Source: Agelas oroides (lineage: Eukaryota; Porifera; Demospongiae; Agelasida; Agelasidae). From it: 64,000 nucleotides of DNA. How positions within the stretch are numbered: the stretch's first letter is position 1; every line of letters starts with the position of its first letter. Shown piece by piece: positions 49,601 to 58,600 of this stretch. Below the pieces are notes generated by a model, which made no database searches, was not told the DNA's origin, and worked only from the letters and a program-made list of their open reading frames with translations. The stretch is taken from positions 2,772,415-2,836,414 of the forward strand of contig OX422205.1 of assembly GCA_949130485.1 (NCBI GenBank), read 5' to 3'. Made by a program: the position numbers and the translations under genes.

Positions 49601-52600
49601 ATAGAATAATGGGAAGAAAAAAAGGAATAATGTGCTGAGGCCTAAACTGCACCCCAAGTGGAAATTAGACGGTGTATATACAATTTTCAAATATGTACTT
49701 GCGCATCCAAGCATGTACAGAAGCCAGACTATAGAAGTCTGGATGGTGAAGCCACTCAGTGCAGTTGGCAAACTGAACTTGTGTGGCCTTTACTTTCTTC
49801 CCTTTTTTCTTTCCACTTGGGGTATAATTTCTCAAGGCTAACTGAACCCCCAAGTGGGAAAAAATGGTGACTTGAATACAGGTGGACAAACCAGCTGTTC
49901 TGTCTGTTTACAAATCATCAAGCTAACCCACTGCACACAGTTGGAAACCTAGCTACGATAGGGCAATTGTGGAGCAGGGAATCAAATCCAGTTGATCAGC
50001 TGGTGTGTGTTTGTGTGGCTGTAACAGGGAATCAGATCTAGGTGGCTCTTACCAAAAACAAGAGCACATGATGACATCATTTTCAATGCGGAGAAACTGC
50101 CAAAAATTTGAAACAGGCAGAATCTCCCACGTGCACTACAAATAGAACACACCTTCCAAAAGTTTGCAGTTCCACGATCTACGACCTCACAACGCACTGT
50201 TACCCTCGTAGTCAACAAGATGTGAGTGCTCCAAGCTTACCTGCCTAGTTCTAGCTATACAGGAACGGTTCTCAGTCCTTCCTGATGCGATGAACTTTGT
50301 TTTACGCCTGACAGTCAAAGAAGGCCGTGTAGCCTTTCAGTCAAACTCTTGAGCTTGTCTTTGGGTAACGCGCGGTCCTTATCTAACCCATAAGCCCCCA
50401 ACTCGACTGTTTTGCAGCTACTTTTACTCACGCTTTCACCTGATTAATTACAATGTGTTAACTCCCAATGGCATCTGCTTTAGAGGGGCTCTACTGTATA
50501 CAATGTGTGGGCAGATCAATGTAACCAGCAGTATTTCTGCTAGGAGAAACTGATTAAATGCGGAAACACTTGAAAGAGCACCCACCCCCCTCTTTGGAAG
50601 ACTTGTAAGGTGCTCCGTCTATGGGCATTCTTTCATGAGACTACAATATGTCCAGTTGCTACCGTAATAATTTTTGAGATATGGATGCTCAGAAATTTTA
50701 TCACTGGTGTACATATGACCCACTCTGGCTCAAATTTCCATCTAAAATGATGTACAGGGAATTTTTTAGCTTTACGTTTACCAACATAAAGCTAAGACAT
50801 GCAGCCGATTAACTGTATAAGAAGCTAGGAGAACGTTAAAGGGGTGTAGTTTCGCACAACTAAATGAGGATCATCCTTTGGAGGAGTGTTGGTTGCAATT
50901 ATGGGAACAGAGCTTGGCTGCCTAGCTCCACTGTACAGCTCCACCACCAGATGCTTCCGACCTCCATAGGTTGACATGTTGGGATCATCAATACCGAATG
51001 GTAGACAAGAAAGAGCTGCTCTTTCGAGGAAGTAGCCATCGGTACTCTTTGCATAAAAGGCATGCTTTTGGCCTACGGTCAGGGACAGTCCCACTTTCAA
51101 TGATGTTGATTTACCTGTCTCTGTCGGGCCATACACTAAAACAATTGGAAAACCACCAAAAGAGTCCACTATCTGTTGATAGTGGCAAGACATGATGGCT
51201 CCTCCAATGACTAACAAAGCGTTGTGCTTCATGGTCGTCTTAACCAAAGTCACCATCTCATGTAGGCATTCTACTGATAGTGGGGTTGATGTGGATGGCG
51301 TGATCTCATGGACTGAAAGTTTGTCAGTTTTTACAGCAAGGCATTCGGGTGACCAGATATACTCTGAAAGACTGGGCTGGATTGTATTTCCTGTGCTGTT
51401 GATGTACAAATCGGAGTTCAGTACCCATACATCTCCAAATGCTTGCTTCCCAACTATGGTAACTGCTTTCTTGATGGAAATGTTGGATCCCTGTGACCGC
51501 TTTATGGAATCGGAAGAGCTCTTGTTCGCTGAATGAACAAGTGAATTCCCCTCCTGTGCAGAATGACTTGTTCAGCTGGGCGATAAATTTTCGTTTCTGC
51601 CCCACAGAGTCAGTTGTGTAGTTACAAACTCTGCAGATGAATCAGACATAGGTAACATCAAAGAAACCTTACATTTGTGAGAAACCTTGATTGAATGGAT
51701 AATGTTTAATTAACTGCTAAAAGAACCCAATACCAATACAATTTTAACTTCTGCATTGTATAGCATTAGGCAAAATAACTATGCCTGCTTATGAATAGGA
51801 TTCAAGATCCCAGTTAATCAACCATGGCACAGGACACTTCAACCTCATCTGTTGTTTCACAGGCAAAGCCTTCATTCAGGTAGGGTCTGTATAGGTCCAC
51901 TTGAAAATATTAGAGTGGCAAGTAGCTCCACCATTTGACTCAGCAGAGAAAGCTGTGGCACGTCCAAGTCAGTTTCTAAGCACTTCCAACAACCCTTTTC
52001 CTTTTCCTCATGAGAGGGTAGGGACTGGGCACAAGACTACCCATTTCACTGCAAGGCAGACCATCTTTGACGTACTGCATAGTTATTTTTAAGTGTCTCG
52101 GTCAAGTGGGGCTGTGAAACAACTTTAATGATCTGGCCAAAGAGTACACACTTGTATGTAGCTGGTGTTATGTATATGCAAAATTATTAGCTATAGCAAC
52201 CTTTTCTGAAGGTCTAACTCTCTAGTCACTTCAGTATAATACCCTGTTAAATCTCCAGCCTCCACCAGTGTTGTCAACCTGAGCGCAAAGTCATACCTTC
52301 CCAACTTTTCACCTTTTCCTCTTATCTTCCCAGACACACCAGTGTCAAAATCAGTGCAAAATTCAGGCTGAGAAGATTGCTGTAGTAATTAATATTATAT
52401 ATCACACGGCTCATGTAAACAAAAAGTCACTTTGCAATAGCGTGACATTCTCACACGATCGGAGTTTAACTATCGATCACTGCAACGCAACAAACTGCCA
52501 GAATATTTTACATCCTCATGCATGCATGAATTTGCTAGGTGCACATTAACACACACAGTTATGCTATCTTTCACTTTAAGTCTTAGCTGAGAAACTTGCG

Positions 52601-55600
52601 ACTGCTGACCACCATCAGTGGTTTTGCTGCTACTTGGAGTAGATCGGAAAAGTGGGCTCAAAGCCTCACCATCAGATTGGAAGTCGAAAGTGTCATTGTT
52701 TGGCGCGTTACTCGTACCTGGCCAAATTGTAAAGAATCACTTTTTTTTTTTGTCCAAGTACTGCAAGGTAAAGCCACGAACGTGGCCCAACCCCTATTTT
52801 TCGCAAAAGTCACTACTCCACAGAGAGAGCTGCTTCCCTTCCTGGATTGGTTTAGAATACTGCTCTTTTAGCGTGACATGGCATTTGGATACTAGGTGAT
52901 CTTTAATCCTGTCCCAGGGTTTCTTTCCATCTGACAGGACCATTACTTCAGTGGCACAGTACTTACACACAAGCGCATCCTTCACAGTCTCTGTACCACC
53001 CGCCAACTTCACCTTCCTGGGCACTCTTGTAAGTGTTTACGCATTAATTTTAACCACACCCTTGCCGTGTGCTTGCAGCGATTCATTGCCCACACATTTG
53101 ATGAAGTATTGGATGAACAATGATATACAACAGAGCGGTCGTCCTTGGAAGCTTAAGTTCTGACGGCATGCAACACTATGAACAGCAAAACGCCACCGTG
53201 AGCGTGGTGTAGCTAGCGAGTGTGGCCCCATTAGCTGGCTACCATGCAAAGCCACCCTTCAGTAAAGTGTAACGTGAAGTTTTCTTACTCTCAGATATGC
53301 ATAATGCTGCTCAACACTTTACAAGTGCGCACTGATCAGCCACGTGAAGCTCACGCCAGGGTGGGCGCTCATTCAAGTAAACTTTGACCCTATACAGGAA
53401 CCCTACTAGGACACCTACTATACTAGTGGACTATACCCACATGCTAGCAAAATTCAGGCATTTTAGGGTTAAATCCAAATGTCAATCACTACATTTGGGG
53501 TGACGTAATCAGATTCTATTATGTTAAACCCAAAAACAACCACCTCTAAAAACTGACTAGTCTTGTTCCCAGATTGTGTTTTGTAGCTTCTTTCCACGAG
53601 CTTTTATTGGCACACGTGAAGCACCACTGACCCCAAGGTGCTAAGCCGTCCAGTACATGCGTGGGCCTGCTTCTTGATTGCGCATACTGGCTTATTGATC
53701 TACATCTTTGTGTACACCGGGTCGGTTTTAAATCCGGCCAATAAGCTTATAATCCGGTTGAATGGTTTACAAACTGGTCGAAGGTTTGAAATCCAACTGT
53801 AACGTATCCAAGCAGCAGTCAAGCACTTGTTTTAGGTTGGAATATGCTTGTTCCTACTACCCCCAAGTGGAATACTACTAGCCTCTAATTTTAGGCCCTA
53901 TAAAATGTTGAGACTGAGGAACCCCAGACCTTTCAGCCTCAGAATAAATGGAGTTCCAGCACTTGCTTTCTGCTTAAATTCCCCATCTTTTTAGCAAAAA
54001 TGCACGTATTCTGTGTTTGCTTCAATGATCTCTCCTTTGTCTACTTCAGAAACCCTTACGAAAATGGCAGGATGGACTTTAAATGGAGCTTTATCAGCTT
54101 CAAACTTCCAGAATAACTTTAACTGTAACAATGACCCGCATAAGCAAACGTCCAACGGGTAGCTTGTGCTTTACCCCAGTATCAATACATGACAGAGTTC
54201 TTAGTCAGTGAAGAACTGCAGAACATCTCAGTAGCCATGTTAGCCTCTTCAATATTTACCACAAGAGTCTATGCAAGCGTATGGCAGAAAGATTGCTTGG
54301 AATATTGAGTCGTTGTTCTCTCCCTACATAATTTATCAAAGGTGCCTAAAAAATGTGGACAACAGAACACAGACTACAGTGTGGAAGTGCAAAGTTGACA
54401 GTCGCAGTATTTGCAGTCTGGTCATTGCAATGCTGTAGGCATTACCATTAGGCAGCCAGTTTGTTGGTTAGGGTTATGGCAAGGTTAAGATTACTGGTGG
54501 GTCGTCCTTTATTTTGTGGATTACATTTTCAGACCATTTGTAGTATGTAGTGCTCATATCCGTCAATCCACGTTTTCCAGACACCAGTTTATCAACCAAG
54601 TACAAATAGATGAGCTGATAAGGTAAAGTGACATGCTGCTCTTCTTGTGGACAATACAGTATATTTTAAACCCACACTTATGTTCTTTTCACTAGCTTGG
54701 CTGACGCAGTTGTAGCCCTCAATGACCAAAGAACACTGCCCACAGTTTCAGTACCCCACATTGCTTCTACCTCTCCACTTCCTATCAATCAGTCTGTTCG
54801 TCTTGGACAAGCTCCTGCAAACCCAAAAGGAGCATGTAAGTGTTCACAATATACTGGAATACGTGATTAGTTTTATATGACTCCAATTTGTTTACCTCGG
54901 TGGTTGGCAGTGAAACCAGTTGTCAGCTCAGCTACGGTGGATTCCCTCATTGAAAAGTTCAAGAGTGGCTTTGAGGTAAGTGATGAATATGTATATGTAT
55001 GTATTTATGTCAAGAGTGCATAAGAACAGGCGGCTTGAGAATGAACGTGTAACTCCAATAGAAGCTCGTAGTCCGTCGAAATTATTGAACCGTACTAAAA
55101 ATAGAACTCCTGGTCACATGCTTAGCAACAATGGATTATGTCTACACAGCATGCACAGTATGTATTACTATTTTTAGTACTGGCAGTAAATTCCGACCGG
55201 TTTCAAATTTTACGGAGTTACACGCTGTTACTCAAGCCGCCCGTTCTTATGCGCTCTTGTATTGTTCCATGCAATCTAGGAATTTGCACAATCCTTGAAT
55301 AGACCTTTATCCATTATTACGTAATTATGACGTCTGGGGGGAAACAGTAGGCATTAATTGGAATACGATGGCATGCGAATGGCATGACTACCTCTACTCT
55401 TCGAGTTTTTCCTTGCGCGTGTCAACTGTCTTTCACTGTTTATTATTTTGCGAGGTTAGTTCAGTTGTTTTCCTATCCTATGGAATTGTTTCGAGAGCCG
55501 ATGGCAACTAGAGCGGAGGTAGACGACAACGACTCTTCACCTGGCCCTTCGTGGTCTTGCAGCACTGCCCCGGTCCATAAGTGGACATGCGCTGCACTCA

Positions 55601-58600
55601 AAACCGGGCTTAAGGTCCGCGGATTGAGCTATTCTGGGATGAAAAAGGACGAACTTGTAGCGAAGTAAGTTAGAACGTAACTTGGTTACTGTAGCGGCCC
55701 AGTAGGCGGAGAGATTTGAACCCTCCCTTCCAGTTAATAAAAATTATTAATACACCACATGAAAACATAATACTGGTTTATTTATAGGGTTGAAAGAGCA
55801 ATCAGGTGCGGGCTTGATTCACCTGTAGAAGAGAGTGATGAAGAAACTGATGAGACAGCACCCGATGGTTATCAAGCAACAATAGTGTCAGATCAAGGGT
55901 GGATAGATGCTAATGTAGCCGAACTGCCTCCACCACCCTCAAACACATTCACCAATATTTCATCACTGGTAGACTGCACAAAGAGCGTGTCACCGCAACA
56001 AAGCCATTCGAGAGGGGATACAGGCTGTTTGACTCAAAGAAGGTCCAATGCCCATCAGTTCATGATGTGACCAGCACCTCAGTATACTGCATCATCCGTG
56101 CAACTGTGTTACCCTCACAGAAAGCTGGAGCATACAAAACAGCTATTGCTGTTAACAAAATGAATGGGCAAATTATTCACGGAAGCTGTACCTGTGTTGC
56201 AGGTAGTTCAGCCTGCAATCACACTGCTGCATTAATGTTTGCAGTAGACGATATCAAGAGAGCACATGCTACCCATGGAAACAGTGGTGGGCCAAGTTCG
56301 ACCTCGCTGCCCAGAAAGTGGGGAGTTCCAGCAGAATCTAAAAAAGAACCAATACCAGTGAAAATGCTGGAAGTGACCAAGCCAAAGTATAATCACACGG
56401 GTAGAGGGGTAAAATTCTTTAAACTATGCTGATATATGTGTATCGATAACTGCTCTTGAGGGCCATGTGATGAGGGGTCAAAGTTGCTGGTCTAAGAACT
56501 TGATCCAGGTTACACAGATACAAGATACAGTAGCAATGCCAATATTAAATCGATGCGCTTGTTCCAATAATCCTAATTGTAACCTTATTAATACCAGGAA
56601 TAGTTTATCAATGGGTTGCAATGCTCGTGCTCTGGGTTTAAATGTTTGGGTAGCGGTACTCTTAACATCACTGCGACATAGACGTAGATGACATAATAGA
56701 GGTTCAAGTTATCTATATAGGCACATAAACACAGGGTACGATGGAAGGCCAGTGTAAAACTGAATATCTGAATCGCTTCCTTCAAACCGCTTTAGGCAGA
56801 AACGCGACAACAATGTTCGTACTTCATCAAGTCGCAACACATCGGCCTGTAACTGAGCAATTTGCTCCTCATGCCTTTCAATTTCTCCCCTTGCTACTTC
56901 TGCTGGTGACAGAGGCTCCTCATGCTTTTGTTTCTTGCAAGGTATGGGGTTACGGATGGATGGGGGTTGTCGATGCTTAACTGACACACTCCATGCAAAA
57001 ATGGTTGGTACTGGGCAATCAGCAGTTCTTCCACTCCCCTCAAAATGCAGGCTGCAAATCCTGGTGTTCTCGCTCACACTAATTGGCTTCTTAATACTAA
57101 CTAACCACTTGTATCTCAGAACAGGGTCTTGAGGCAGGAGATGAAATTTTACCCCATGAAACTCTTCCCTATCACTCCTGCTAGAACATCCAGGTATGCT
57201 GCAAATCTGATACCAAGGCATGGGATGGAGCTTAAGTGTTCAATTCAGTGCTCTATAATCTCGAGATCTTGTTCCAAGTTACATCCACGGTACAAAGTTG
57301 AAACACATCAAACAGATTTAGCAAACTAACTCCACAAAACTAACACTCAGTCTAACAAATCGCGCAATTTCATTCTCAGTACCCTATCATAAAAATATAA
57401 ACTCAACTACATAAACTAAGCAACTTACCTAGCAACAGTTTCCGCGGGTTTTGTCCTCGTCTGCAGCCGCTGGGCTCCAGAGAACTGACGCTTTCGCGCT
57501 CTGTTCGCTTCACCGCCATCGCTTCGTATTCCAATTAATGCCTACTATTTCCCCCCAGACGTCATAATTACGTAACAATGGATAAAGGTCTATTGCACAG
57601 CACATTTTTGGAATCCATATAATGCATTGCAACCCCAAGATAGCACAGTGTATGCACATGCTACAGCGCGCATGCAATCAACAGCTATTGACTGACAGAT
57701 AGCACAAGAACAGCCAGTGAAAATGGATGGTAATAACGCGAGAGACTGCATACAAGCTAGTTGTACAACAGTGAGGGACATTTCAGCAGCTCATGATTGC
57801 GCAAGAAAATAAGTATCAAGAGTCAGAGAAAGCTCTTCAATGACTGCTCCCTGGGAGATGAATGAAGAAAGCAAACAAGCCAAGCAGTCAGGGTGTAGGA
57901 AGCAGTTTGACACAGACTGTTTACACAGTGACAATCCTGAATTTTTAGATTCAGTAAACAAATTGTGCAAACTTGAGACTACGCAATTTGTCTACTCAAT
58001 CTCGGGATTGTGCAAAAACCTATGCAATCTCAAGGTTGCTGTGTATTACCATAGTGTCCCGCTAATACGCCCCCTTCGAAAATTATTGACCTCGCGTTGA
58101 ACTGGCAGCTCTTCTCCGATGTAGGGAGACCACGCAGCTTTGTAAACATGATGTCCGCGAACAGTACTCTCGATCCTGAAAGTCGTCGCCATAGTTACTT
58201 GATAATGAAAGGCATTGATTTCATACTTATAGCTAGCTGTTCGCACCCGCGTACATAGCACTTGCGTAAAATCTGTTGGGGGGGGGGGGGGGGGGGGGGG
58301 GGGGGCTTATAGTCGAGACTAATTGCATCCTCGAATATAAGCCCCCCCCCCCCCCCCCCCCCCCCCTCCCCACTTTAGGCGGGATGTAGTGTACAAAATG
58401 GGGGGGCGTATTAACGGGACACTACGGTATAAGGATTCTAAACATGTGCTGCGAATTTTCAGGATTGCACAGATTACACAGCTAGAACATGTAATTATAA
58501 TTAGTGAAATACATACATGAGATATGGAATAGAAGTCAAACATACAGTGATAGCCCAAGGAGACCTCTGGCCTAGGGTTTGATAAATCACTGATGGAGCC

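Larger units (their letters stand above)
55300..57592. mobile_element. THAP/SWIM two-gene transposon, internally deleted
   Basis: TIRs of about 69 bp: tagacctttatccattatta from 55,300 and tagacctttatccattgtta inward from 57,592, both continuing acgtaattatgacgtctggg and gcattaattggaatacga. The arms are nearly identical. A target duplication is unclear (ttgcaca occurs at 55,274 and 57,593). A SAP-SWIM gene on + converges on a THAP gene on -, but the YqaJ part and the DDE part expected between them are absent. Confidence 0.88.
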
